A DNA stretch of 6,228 nucleotides, from assembly GCA_937902445.1 (NCBI GenBank), contig CALELJ010000015.1, positions 1 to 6,228 on the forward strand, written 5' to 3'. Positions within the stretch are counted from its first letter, which is position 1, and each line of letters begins with the position of its first letter. This document shows positions 1-4,971 of the stretch, piece by piece. The position numbers were made by a program, and so were the translations under genes. The DNA comes from an uncultured Treponema sp. (GTDB taxonomy: Bacteria > Spirochaetota > Spirochaetia > Treponematales > Treponemataceae). Under the pieces are notes generated by a model. The model saw nothing but the letters and a program-made list of their open reading frames with translations, did no database searches and was not told the DNA's origin.

Positions 1-318
1 ATTATAAAAAGATGTACTAATGAGATAGTTGGTACATTTATTAAAAGTCGCAATTTTGGATTTGTAGTACCAGATGATAAATCTTTAGGTGGAGATATTT
101 TCATATCAAAAGCACATTGGAAAAAAGCAAAAACAAATCAAAAAGTAGTAGTAGAAATTACAAAATATCCAGAAAATAAAAAGAAAGCAGAAGGCAAAGC
201 TTACGGTGCGTGCAAGTTTTGTTGTAGTTGCGGTCGCATGGGTGGGAGCAAGTCTTTTTGGAGCGATTCCTCTTTATGCAAGCGGAGCCATTCCCAATCT
301 TGTGGACGCAGTTTTTGA
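1..318 (+). CDS. rnr: Ribonuclease R fragment (foreign, cut off on both sides)
   Basis: This frame is open from the window edge to a TGA at 316-318. Only about the first 66 codons resemble a known protein. Residues 8-66 (EIVGTF, NFGFVVPDD, GGDIFIS, KVVVEITKYPE, KKAEGK) match the second cold-shock/OB-fold domain of Firmicutes RNase R, the processive 3'-5' exoribonuclease of RNA turnover. That domain precedes the catalytic RNB domain, which is absent. After KAEGK the family continues with a segment like IIEVLG, but here the sequence changes to AYGACKFCC, a wrong-frame reading of the TrkH gene. The coding part is about 27% GC with AT-rich codons, unlike everything to its right. I infer a piece of another genome, or a chimeric join, rather than a functional gene. 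The family call is from remembered motifs. Confidence 0.7.
   Translation: MIKRCTNEIVGTFIKSRNFGFVVPDDKSLGGDIFISKAHWKKAKTNQKVVVEITKYPENKKKAEGKAYGACKFCCSCGRMGGSKSFWSDSSLCKRSHSQSCGRSF
197..202. other. Apparent chimeric junction at a HindIII hexamer
   Basis: AAGCTT lies exactly where RNase R similarity stops and TrkH similarity begins. GC content changes from about 27% to the mid-range typical of the rest of the window. Both genes are broken in the middle of a domain and lie in different frames, so this is not a gene fusion. The hexamer suggests a ligation or library chimera, but other AAGCTT sites occur at 1435-1440 and 1817-1822, so it may be coincidental. Confidence 0.65.
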
Positions 319-1453
319 AAGTGTTTCCGGATTTTCAACTACAGGATCAACAATACTTTCTGAAATCGAGACACTGCCAAGAAGCATCAACATGTGGCGC
401 TGTCTTTCCCACTGGCTTGGAGGAATGGGTATCGTTGCCCTTACCGTCGCCCTTCTTCCAATCCTGGGCATAGGCGGATTCCAGCTGATCAAGGCGGAAA
501 CAACAGGGCCGGAAAAAGGAAAATTCACTCCACGCATCACGACCACCGCAAAAATTCTCTGGTTCATCTACCTTGGAATGACAGCTCTTGAAGCATTGCT
601 TCTCTACATCGCCGGAATGGATTTCATAGACGCCCTGAGCCACGCATTCTCAACCCTTGGTACAGGCGGATTTTCAACACGGAACGCAAGCATTGCAGCC
701 TACGACAATGGGGCCATCGATGCCATCTGCTTTACCTTCATGTTTCTTTCGGGAATCAACTTTTCGCTTTACTTCTATGTTTTCGCAGGACATTTCACGG
801 AACTGAAAAAAAACTCGGAGCTCAAGGCCTACCTTGCATTGAACGTCATTTTCATTTTTCTCATCACACTTTTTGAACGGGGCCAGTTTGGCGGAATCCT
901 CCACTCGCTCAGGTATTCCTCATTCCAGGTTGCATCGATTTTAAGCACAACCGGTTTTGCCACATCAGATTTTGCATTGTGGTCACCGGCAAGCCAGGCT
1001 CTTATTTTCATGATGCTTTTCATCGGAGGTTCATCTGGTTCAACTTCCGGCGGTGTAAAAATCGTCAGATGGGTTCTTTTCCACAAGGTGCTTAAAAACG
1101 AAATCCAGAAGATGATCCATCCACACGGAGTTTTTTCAATCAGGCTGAACCAGCAGAACACAAGGAAGGAAGTTATCTCCGCAGTTACGGCATTTTTCTG
1201 CCTGTACTTTTTTCTGCTGATTTTCACCACTTTCTACGGAACTCTTTTTGGGCTGGATGTGCTTACCGCATTTACCGGTGCAGCGACGATGATCGGCAAT
1301 GTTGGCCCAGGCTTCAATCTCCTTGGGCCGTCATGCAACTTTGGATGGCTTGCAGCTCCCGTAAAATGGTTCTACTGTTTTGCAATGCTTGCCGGCCGTC
1401 TGGAACTTTTCACCATGTTCGTCTTCCTGTCCCCAAGCTTCTGGAAGAAATAA
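206..1453 (+). CDS. trkH: Trk-type potassium uptake protein TrkH, N-terminus missing
   Basis: Membrane subunit of the Trk/Ktr potassium uptake system, normally working with the cytoplasmic NAD-binding TrkA. All four selectivity-filter P-loops are visible, counting from the GTG at 206: STTGST (44-49), STLGTGGFST (149-158), STTGFATSDF (247-256) and ATMIGNVGPGF (360-370). The GGSSGSTSGGVKIVRW segment (274-289) is the intramembrane gating loop. The end, GRLELFTMFVFLSPSFWKK, is the normal TrkH C-terminus. The family is usually about 480 residues; here 415 remain. The open frame continues upstream through K-L-T, a natural TrkH sequence, into the AAGCTT at 197-202, where the foreign DNA begins. The GTG is therefore not a true start, and roughly 60 residues including the first helix are missing. 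No ribosome binding site precedes it. No trkA gene is present in the window. Confidence 0.93.
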   Translation: MRASFVVVAVAWVGASLFGAIPLYASGAIPNLVDAVFESVSGFSTTGSTILSEIETLPRSINMWRCLSHWLGGMGIVALTVALLPILGIGGFQLIKAETTGPEKGKFTPRITTTAKILWFIYLGMTALEALLLYIAGMDFIDALSHAFSTLGTGGFSTRNASIAAYDNGAIDAICFTFMFLSGINFSLYFYVFAGHFTELKKNSELKAYLALNVIFIFLITLFERGQFGGILHSLRYSSFQVASILSTTGFATSDFALWSPASQALIFMMLFIGGSSGSTSGGVKIVRWVLFHKVLKNEIQKMIHPHGVFSIRLNQQNTRKEVISAVTAFFCLYFFLLIFTTFYGTLFGLDVLTAFTGAATMIGNVGPGFNLLGPSCNFGWLAAPVKWFYCFAMLAGRLELFTMFVFLSPSFWKK

Positions 1454-1470
1454 CCGCAGCCGCATTTCAA

Positions 1471-1494
1471 GGATCCCTGAGCCCAGTCGAAGGG
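1471..1494 (+). repeat. REP-like element, copy A
   Basis: GGATCCCTGAGCCCAGTCGA followed by AGGG, 17 bp after the trkH stop codon. It matches the plus-orientation half of the palindromic element at 1521-1596 but has no inverted partner immediately beside it. Confidence 0.75.
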
Positions 1495-1520
1495 TCCTGT
1501 ACAAATTCAGCAAACTTATA

Positions 1521-1596
1521 GGATTCCTGAGCCCAGTCGAAGGGCCGGTGTGCTAATAGTAGTCACCAGGATGCTTCGACAGGCTCAGCAATCCTG
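1521..1596. repeat. BIME/REP-like 76-bp hairpin unit, copy 1
   Basis: The left arm (1521-1542) and right arm (1573-1594) form an imperfect inverted repeat: GGATT, one mismatch, CTGAGCC, one bulged base, GTCGAAG. The ~30-nt centre can fold further, with GGTG (1547-1550) pairing CACC (1564-1567) and CTA (1553-1555) pairing TAG (1560-1562). The whole unit can thus form one long hairpin on either strand. It recurs at 1636-1711 with four differences. It lies just after trkH and may serve as its transcript 3' end. The arm sequence resembles dispersed repeats that I recall from many genomes, some of them linked to REP-associated transposases. Confidence 0.8.
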
Positions 1597-1611
1597 CGCG
1601 CTTTCGCAATA

Positions 1612-1630
1612 GGATCCCTGAGCGCAGTCG
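1612..1630 (+). repeat. Truncated REP-like element
   Basis: GGATCCCTGAGCGCAGTCG: the plus-orientation half cut off before AAGGG, and followed after CCATA by a full copy. It shares the GCGCAG variant with the copy at 1636, which suggests a local duplication. Confidence 0.65.
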
Positions 1631-1635
1631 CCATA

Positions 1636-1711
1636 GGGTCCCTGAGCGCAGTCGAAGGGCCAGTGTGCTAATAGTAGTCACCAGGATGCTTCGACAGGCT
1701 CAGCAATCCTG
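1636..1711. repeat. BIME/REP-like 76-bp hairpin unit, copy 2
   Basis: It aligns with 1521-1596 at a constant offset of 115 bp, with four mismatches. The last 63 bp (1649-1711) differ only at 1662 (A instead of G). The arms are 1636-1659 and 1688-1711. Conservation of the loop as well as the arms shows that the entire unit was duplicated. Confidence 0.8.
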
Positions 1712-1730
1712 GACAGGCTCAGCAATCCTG
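1712..1730 (-). repeat. Partial REP-like element, inverted orientation
   Basis: GACAGGCTCAGCAATCCTG directly abuts the previous unit and repeats its last 19 bases (1693-1711). It is a partial tandem duplication of the right arm. Confidence 0.7.
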
Positions 1731-1734
1731 TGCC

Positions 1735-1753
1735 ATAGGGGACAGACCCCTAT
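1735..1753. repeat. Short perfect hairpin ATAGGGG-ACAGA-CCCCTAT
   Basis: A perfect 7-bp stem (1735-1741 with 1747-1753) with a 5-nt loop. No T-tract follows on either strand, so it is not a canonical terminator. The GGGGACAGACCCC core resembles a dispersed palindromic repeat; I cannot tell whether it functions. Confidence 0.5.
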
Positions 1754-1758
1754 ATCTC

Positions 1759-1774
1759 GGCGGTCACTTCGCTA
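1759..1774 (-). repeat. 16-bp direct repeat, copy 1 (TAGCGAAGTGACCGCC)
   Basis: Identical to 1981-1996, 222 bp away. On the minus strand both copies come right after a segment complementary to the upstream tRNA T-arm. They mark equivalent points in two successive tRNA-tail/terminator modules. Confidence 0.75.
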
Positions 1775-1786
1775 GACAGTTCGAGT
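1775..1786 (-). repeat. Anti-T-arm segment matching the partial tRNA tail
   Basis: On the minus strand this reads ACTCGAACTGTC. It can pair with GACGGTTCGAGT, the 5' side of the T-arm at 1858-1869, over 12 nt with one G-U pair. It lies just downstream of the terminator. Confidence 0.6.
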
Positions 1787-1805
1787 TCCCTTCTCTTATT
1801 CACTT

Positions 1806-1840
1806 TAAAAAAATAAAAGCTTCCCTTTTTCAGAGAAGCT
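1806..1840 (-). terminator. Rho-independent terminator after the tRNA-like tail
   Basis: Read on the minus strand, AGCTTCTCT (1840-1832) pairs with AGGGAAGCT (1826-1818) around a GAAAA loop, with one G-U pair. TTTTATTTTTTTA follows. It lies 4 nt after the end of the tRNA-like tail, so a minus-strand transcript of the structured block would end here. Confidence 0.85.
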
Positions 1841-1844
1841 CTTA

Positions 1845-1869
1845 AGCCAACTGACAGACTCGAACCGTC
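1845..1869 (-). pseudogene. Partial tRNA-Thr: T-arm and 3' acceptor strand only
   Basis: On the minus strand the T-stem GACGG/CTGTC encloses the canonical T-loop TTCGAGT. AGTTGGC plus discriminator U follows, identical to the acceptor 3' strand of the complete tRNA-Thr at 2065-2137. The T-stem differs from that tRNA in several positions yet is still paired, so this tail probably came from a different tRNA-Thr isoacceptor and is not a local copy. No D-arm, anticodon arm or 5' acceptor strand lies upstream; a GC-rich structured block takes their place. It could be a recombination scar at a tRNA attachment site or the 3' end of a non-coding RNA. Confidence 0.7.
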
Positions 1870-1980
1870 CCCTCCACTCGCAGACCTCCTGTCTGCTCCT
1901 TCCGGGCGTCTCCGTTCCCTGCCGCGTGCATCCATGCACGCTTTTCCACATCACCCGCACGCTCCTGCTACGGGCGCTGT

Positions 1981-1996
1981 GGCGGTCACTTCGCTA
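1981..1996 (-). repeat. 16-bp direct repeat, copy 2 (TAGCGAAGTGACCGCC)
   Basis: Identical to 1759-1774. On the minus strand it follows the anti-T-arm segment of the complete tRNA-Thr and opens the GC-rich structured block. Confidence 0.75.
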
Positions 1997-2006
1997 CTCG
2001 GTTCAA
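1995..2006 (-). repeat. Anti-T-arm segment matching tRNA-Thr
   Basis: On the minus strand this reads TTGAACCGAGTA, a perfect 12-nt complement of TACTCGGTTCAA in the T-arm of the tRNA-Thr gene (2080-2091). It lies downstream of the tRNA's terminator. Confidence 0.65.
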
Positions 2007-2029
2007 TGAATACATGTCTTTCAGAAACT

Positions 2030-2061
2030 AAAAAAAAAGACCTTCATTTTCATGAAGGCCT
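2030..2061 (-). terminator. Rho-independent terminator of tRNA-Thr
   Basis: On the minus strand AGGCCTTCAT pairs with ATGAAGGTCT (10 bp, one G-U) around a GAAA tetraloop, followed by a run of T residues. It begins 3 nt after the tRNA 3' end and would end transcription of tRNA-Thr and of any transcript running in from the upstream regulator gene. Confidence 0.92.
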
Positions 2062-2064
2062 CAA

Positions 2065-2137
2065 AGCCAACTCCCGGACTTGAACCGAGTACCTGTTCTT
2101 TACGAGGGAACTGCTCTACCAGGTGAGCTAAGTTGGC
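2065..2137 (-). tRNA. tRNA-Thr, anticodon CGU
   Basis: A complete 73-nt cloverleaf on the minus strand: acceptor GCCAACT/AGTTGGC (7 bp), D-arm GCTC-ACCTGGTA-GAGC, anticodon loop CTCGTAA with anticodon CGT at 2104-2102 (reads ACG), variable loop AGGTA, T-arm CTCGG-TTCAAGT-CCGGG, discriminator U. CCA is not encoded and must be added enzymatically. The last anticodon-stem pair (31-39) is a C-A mismatch, leaving four good pairs. It begins 47 nt after the stop codon of the cyclic-nucleotide regulator with no terminator between, so it may be co-transcribed with it. A strong terminator follows directly. Confidence 0.95.
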
Positions 2138-2184
2138 AAAATTTTTGACTTGCACAGTTTGCAATTTTTTTTTGATTTTTGCAA

Positions 2185-3468
2185 CTACTGCTGGCTTGAC
2201 TTGTTGAGGGCCTCGATCTTCATGTAGTAGTTGTCTACGATGCGGCGCATGTCGTGGATGTTCTTTACTGAAATGTAGCCTTCAAAAATTTCTATCTTAC
2301 CGCGGTCTACAAGTCTTGAAAGTTCTTCATGAGCCTGCTGCTGTGTGATGGCAGCCCATGAGGCGATGTCATTTACAGCGATATTGAACTTGCGCTTTGG
2401 ATTGTCCTCATCATTTCTAGATGCTGTCCCCTGGAGTTCATCGTACATGAGGAAAACGTCACAGACACGGGCAGGAATGTCCTTGATGAGGATGATCTTG
2501 AACTGCCTGTACTGGTCATAGATACGCTTTGTGAAAATCTTGAGAAGGTTCATGACAATCTGAGGATTGCTCAATACAAGAGCCTTGAAATTTGCCTTGT
2601 TGAATTCAAGACAGGCAACATCAGTACGTGCGACACATGATGCGCTGCGCTGGCTGTTGTCAAGAATTGCCATTTCACCAAAGAACGAACCGCTTGTAAG
2701 GATATCAAGGCTCTTGTTCTGATCCTTGATGCACTTACAGATCTGAACTTCACCGTACTTGATGAGATAGAATGTCTCGCCAGGTTCAAATTCAGAGATG
2801 ATTACATCGCCACGGGAATACTTCTTTGTAAATCTGTCGAATGCAGGAAGAGAGAACTGGTTGACTGCAAGACCGGTCGTAGTTGATGTCGTTGTTTCAT
2901 TTGAGAAAACAGCCCTGCCAGACCTGCTGCTGTCAACTCTTCTTCTTGCTTCCCTGTAAAGCTTTTCGATTTCAGCCTTGTTTGAAGGATTTGAATTGAT
3001 CTGAGAAATTCTTGTGAGAACGTCAACACAACTTTTATACTGCTCGTCATTGAAGAAAGCCTGGGCAACTGTAAGCATTCCGACTTCAGGAGAAATGGCA
3101 ACAAAACCGCTCTTAAGGAAGTCCTCGGTCTTTCTATGGATGTCACGCAAAGACTTTGAGAAAACACGGAGCATCTTTTCTGTAATTGCCTGCTTGGCGC
3201 TGAAAAGTTTCTCAAACTCCGCCACAGTCATGGAAACAACCACTGAGTTTACAAGAACGGAAGCCGTAACAAGACTTGGCATATGGGCCAATGCCGATTT
3301 CACGCCAAAGAATTCACCTATCCTGACCTGTTCTGAAACCTGAACACCAGTCTCAAGGTCGCGTGATTTCAAGGCAACTGCGCCAGACTGAAGAATATAG
3401 ATGTTTGAGTCTTTGTCGCCCTCGAAGAAGATGATGGAGCCCTGTGTAAATTGAACTGTCTTTGGCAT
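2185..3468 (-). CDS. Crp-like regulator with two cyclic-nucleotide-binding domains
   Basis: A 427-residue cytoplasmic protein. Residues 5-105 form a first cNMP-binding fold (GSIIFFEGD, YILQSGAVALKSR). Residues 131-178 are a TPR-like helical linker, then a Ser/Thr-rich stretch (188-199). Residues 208-320 form a second cNMP domain, and 361-405 resemble the Crp winged helix (DIASWAAITQQQAHEELSRL, then a GYISV wing). The second domain has an intact phosphate-binding cassette, FGEMAILDNSQRSAS, with Glu265 and Arg274. The first has FGVKSALAHMPSLVTAS, lacking both, so it probably does not bind a cyclic nucleotide in the usual way. I chose the ATG at 3466-3468 because MPKTVQFTQG begins the domain and AAGGGG lies upstream. 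The longer start at 3534 has no ribosome binding site and overlaps the likely promoter. It is probably a cAMP- or c-di-nucleotide-responsive transcription factor; ligand and targets are unknown. Confidence 0.88.
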   Translation of the reverse strand: MPKTVQFTQGSIIFFEGDKDSNIYILQSGAVALKSRDLETGVQVSEQVRIGEFFGVKSALAHMPSLVTASVLVNSVVVSMTVAEFEKLFSAKQAITEKMLRVFSKSLRDIHRKTEDFLKSGFVAISPEVGMLTVAQAFFNDEQYKSCVDVLTRISQINSNPSNKAEIEKLYREARRRVDSSRSGRAVFSNETTTSTTTGLAVNQFSLPAFDRFTKKYSRGDVIISEFEPGETFYLIKYGEVQICKCIKDQNKSLDILTSGSFFGEMAILDNSQRSASCVARTDVACLEFNKANFKALVLSNPQIVMNLLKIFTKRIYDQYRQFKIILIKDIPARVCDVFLMYDELQGTASRNDEDNPKRKFNIAVNDIASWAAITQQQAHEELSRLVDRGKIEIFEGYISVKNIHDMRRIVDNYYMKIEALNKSSQQ

Positions 3469-3514
3469 GTTACTCAATTCCCCTTGGTTATAAAATCCAA
3501 TATACGGTCTTGTA

Positions 3515-3523
3515 ATTCTATCA
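3515..3523 (-). promoter_or_regulatory. Extended -10 promoter of the cNMP regulator gene
   Basis: TGATAGAAT on the minus strand fits the extended -10 consensus TGnTATAAT with one mismatch. It would start transcription about 40 nt before the ATG at 3468. No good -35 hexamer lies at the usual distance, as is common for extended -10 promoters. Confidence 0.5.
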
Positions 3524-3617
3524 TAAGAAAGCAAATTATGCTACAATATTGAAGAAAATACAGAATTTTTAGCGGCATTTTGTTTTTCCCCATACTGAAA
3601 CATAAAAAAGGTAAAAA

Positions 3618-4496
3618 ATGATAGATCTACACACCCATTCCACAGCCTCAGACGGAACCTACACACCGGCCCAGCTGATGGAATACGCCCACGCAAGAAA
3701 CATCAATGCCATAGCCCTCACTGACCACGACACCATAGACGGAATCATGGAAGCCCAGAAAAAAGCAGGGGAACTTTCCATGGAGTTCGTTCCGGGGATA
3801 GAACTTTCGATTCAGTGGCCAACAGGGGAATTCCATCTGCTTGGACTTGGACTCAAGACACCTTCAAGAGAACTTCTTGGAGCCATTGATTTTCTCAGGC
3901 AGGAACGCGACAACAGAAACATAAAGATGGCCCAGAAACTTCAGGAACAGGGAATAGACATATCCTACGATGAGGTCGTTGAGAAAGCCGGAACTAAAAC
4001 CATCGGCCGACCACATTTTGCATCTCTCATGATCGAAAAGGGATTCATACGGCAGCGCCAACAGGCATTTGACCAGTATTTTGCAAAAGGAAGACCATGC
4101 TACGTAGAACGAACGGGACTCGACCTTGAGGATGCTGTAAAGGCAATAAAGAGTTCCGGGGGGATTCCGGTACAGGCACATCCACTTTCAATGTACGTTT
4201 CCTGGGGAAAAATGGACGACACGATGATAGACATCCAGATGCATGGGGTCGAAGGACTTGAGGCATGGCATCCAGGAACAAGGGTTTCGGAAGCCTACAG
4301 ACTTGAGGAGCTTGCAAAAAAACTTGGAATGACCGCCACAGCCGGAAGTGATTTTCACGGTGAAAAAGTCCGCGCGGACAGAAAGATCGGCTACACAGCC
4401 GGAAAAAGCAAAATAGAAGACAAGTTCTGGTATGAGGAACTCAAACCTGCCCTTGAAAAAATCCACAAGGGTTCAGATCTTGAGTTCCGTCTGTAA
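3618..4496 (+). CDS. PHP-domain phosphoesterase, RNase AM / TrpH family
   Basis: A 292-residue soluble enzyme of the polymerase and histidinol phosphatase (PHP) superfamily. The metal ligands typical of the family are visible: HTHST (His5, His7), SDG (Asp12), TDHD (His37), PGIELS (Glu62), GRPHF (His133), QAHPL (His188) and GSDFHG (Asp245, His247). The order and length match the E. coli RnaAM/YciV group, whose members act as 5'-3' exoribonucleases on short RNAs and hydrolyse 3',5'-nucleoside bisphosphates such as pAp. Assignment to that activity is inferred from the family. The ATG follows AAAGG by a 6-nt spacer. It is divergent from the cNMP regulator (149 bp between start codons) and converges on the small membrane protein at 4502, with only 5 bp between stop codons. 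I see no convincing promoter or terminator. Confidence 0.92.
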   Translation: MIDLHTHSTASDGTYTPAQLMEYAHARNINAIALTDHDTIDGIMEAQKKAGELSMEFVPGIELSIQWPTGEFHLLGLGLKTPSRELLGAIDFLRQERDNRNIKMAQKLQEQGIDISYDEVVEKAGTKTIGRPHFASLMIEKGFIRQRQQAFDQYFAKGRPCYVERTGLDLEDAVKAIKSSGGIPVQAHPLSMYVSWGKMDDTMIDIQMHGVEGLEAWHPGTRVSEAYRLEELAKKLGMTATAGSDFHGEKVRADRKIGYTAGKSKIEDKFWYEELKPALEKIHKGSDLEFRL

Positions 4497-4501
4497 AAAA
4501 A

Positions 4502-4912
4502 TTACCTGCAGCAGAGCCAGATTGCACCAAAGATGATCAGATCCTTTGAGAACTGAAGAAGCCAGGCAAGGAAGTTTGGTTTTCCGATTCCGTTGACGAT
4601 GTCGGCAAGGACGATGACCACAACCCAGACAATGACTACGATCAGCGAGATGATGTTTCCAAAAGATCCCATTCTGTCACCGATGAAACATCTGAGCACG
4701 ATGAAGACACCTGCAAGAAGTTCCACAACTCCAAAGACGGCGATGACAACGCTTTCTGCGTCTCCGTCAAAAATCGATCTGAGTCCCCTTACGGCGAGGT
4801 CCCCGGCAGCCTTTCCCTGCAGTGCGTAGATTCCGCTTATTGCAAGCATACATCCAACTGCAAGCATAAGTACAAGAGATGCAATTGCATTCTTGGCATC
4901 ATTTTTTCCCAT
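4502..4912 (-). CDS. Small four-helix membrane protein, function unknown
   Basis: A 136-residue protein with four predicted membrane helices at about 11-31, 54-75, 85-104 and 113-134. The loops are short, and two cysteines end the protein (LCCR). The third helix is an uninterrupted run rich in Ile and Val. I do not recognise a family. The start is well supported: GGAGG lies 7 nt before the ATG and a good promoter lies just upstream. The 59-bp gap to the preceding minus-strand gene contains that promoter, so it can be expressed independently. Its stop codon nearly meets that of the convergent PHP gene. Confidence 0.85.
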   Translation of the reverse strand: MGKNDAKNAIASLVLMLAVGCMLAISGIYALQGKAAGDLAVRGLRSIFDGDAESVVIAVFGVVELLAGVFIVLRCFIGDRMGSFGNIISLIVVIVWVVVIVLADIVNGIGKPNFLAWLLQFSKDLIIFGAIWLCCR

Positions 4913-4939
4913 AACGTTACCTCCGTAATGTATGAGAAA

Positions 4940-4967
4940 ATTTTAACGCATTACTGAAAAATTACAA
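4940..4967 (-). promoter_or_regulatory. Sigma-70-type promoter of the 136-residue membrane protein
   Basis: On the minus strand TTGTAA (-35, 4967-4962), a 16-bp spacer and TAAAAT (-10, 4945-4940). The predicted start of transcription lies about 20 nt upstream of the ATG at 4912. Confidence 0.6.
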
Positions 4968-4971
4968 GTGT

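Larger units (their letters stand above)
1845..1996 (-). ncRNA. Putative structured RNA / tRNA-tailed repeat element
   Basis: This block is much richer in GC than its surroundings and dense in inverted repeats. On the minus strand: CCACA/TGTGG and CCCG/CGGG with a symmetric 3-nt internal loop (1946-1982); a perfect 7-bp stem GCGTGCA/TGCACGC with loop TGGA (1924-1941); and a 6-bp stem GCAGAC/GTCTGC with loop AGGAG (1880-1896). It then runs into a tRNA T-arm/acceptor tail and a strong terminator. It starts with the conserved 16-mer TAGCGAAGTGACCGCC. GGA triplets fall in or near several loops. I see no promoter immediately upstream, and reading through from tRNA-Thr would have to pass a strong terminator. 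I do not recognise a named RNA family. A dispersed, non-transcribed repeat remains equally possible. Confidence 0.45.
1454..2064. other. Gene-free, repeat-rich intergenic region
   Basis: I see no credible protein gene in these ~610 bases. The left half (1471-1730) is an array of REP/BIME-like palindromes. A short hairpin at 1735-1753 follows. The right half (1759-2064) holds terminators, partial tRNA sequence, a 16-bp direct repeat and a GC-rich structured block. The only sizeable open frame, minus 1750-1935, is compositionally biased (Arg, Gly, Ser) and runs through RNA-like hairpins, a tRNA tail and a terminator. Confidence 0.8.

Noticed and set aside
206..208. GTG as a genuine trkH start codon
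   Set aside because: TrkH-like sequence continues upstream in frame (K-L-T), no ribosome binding site is present, and the first helix of the family would be missing.
1471..1730. CRISPR array
   Set aside because: The repeats occur in both orientations, with irregular spacing, truncated copies and conserved rather than unique spacers. They are REP/BIME-type palindromes.
1845..1920. Second complete tRNA gene
   Set aside because: Only the T-arm and 3' acceptor strand are present. No D-arm, anticodon arm or matching GCCAACT 5' strand lies upstream.
1750..1935. Minus-strand open frame of 61 codons in the structured block
   Set aside because: It runs through a hairpin, a tRNA tail, a terminator and a 16-bp repeat, and has a biased Arg/Gly/Ser composition. 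No ribosome binding site supports it.
2160..2186. TTGCAA repeats around an A/T tract as a terminator of the regulator gene
   Set aside because: TTGCAA is self-complementary and could form a stem, but no T-run follows it on the minus strand, so it does not fit a rho-independent terminator in that direction.
3469..3534. Longer N-terminus of the cNMP regulator (start at 3534)
   Set aside because: There is no ribosome binding site, the extra 22 residues do not belong to the cNMP fold, and the stretch contains the likely promoter at 3515-3523.
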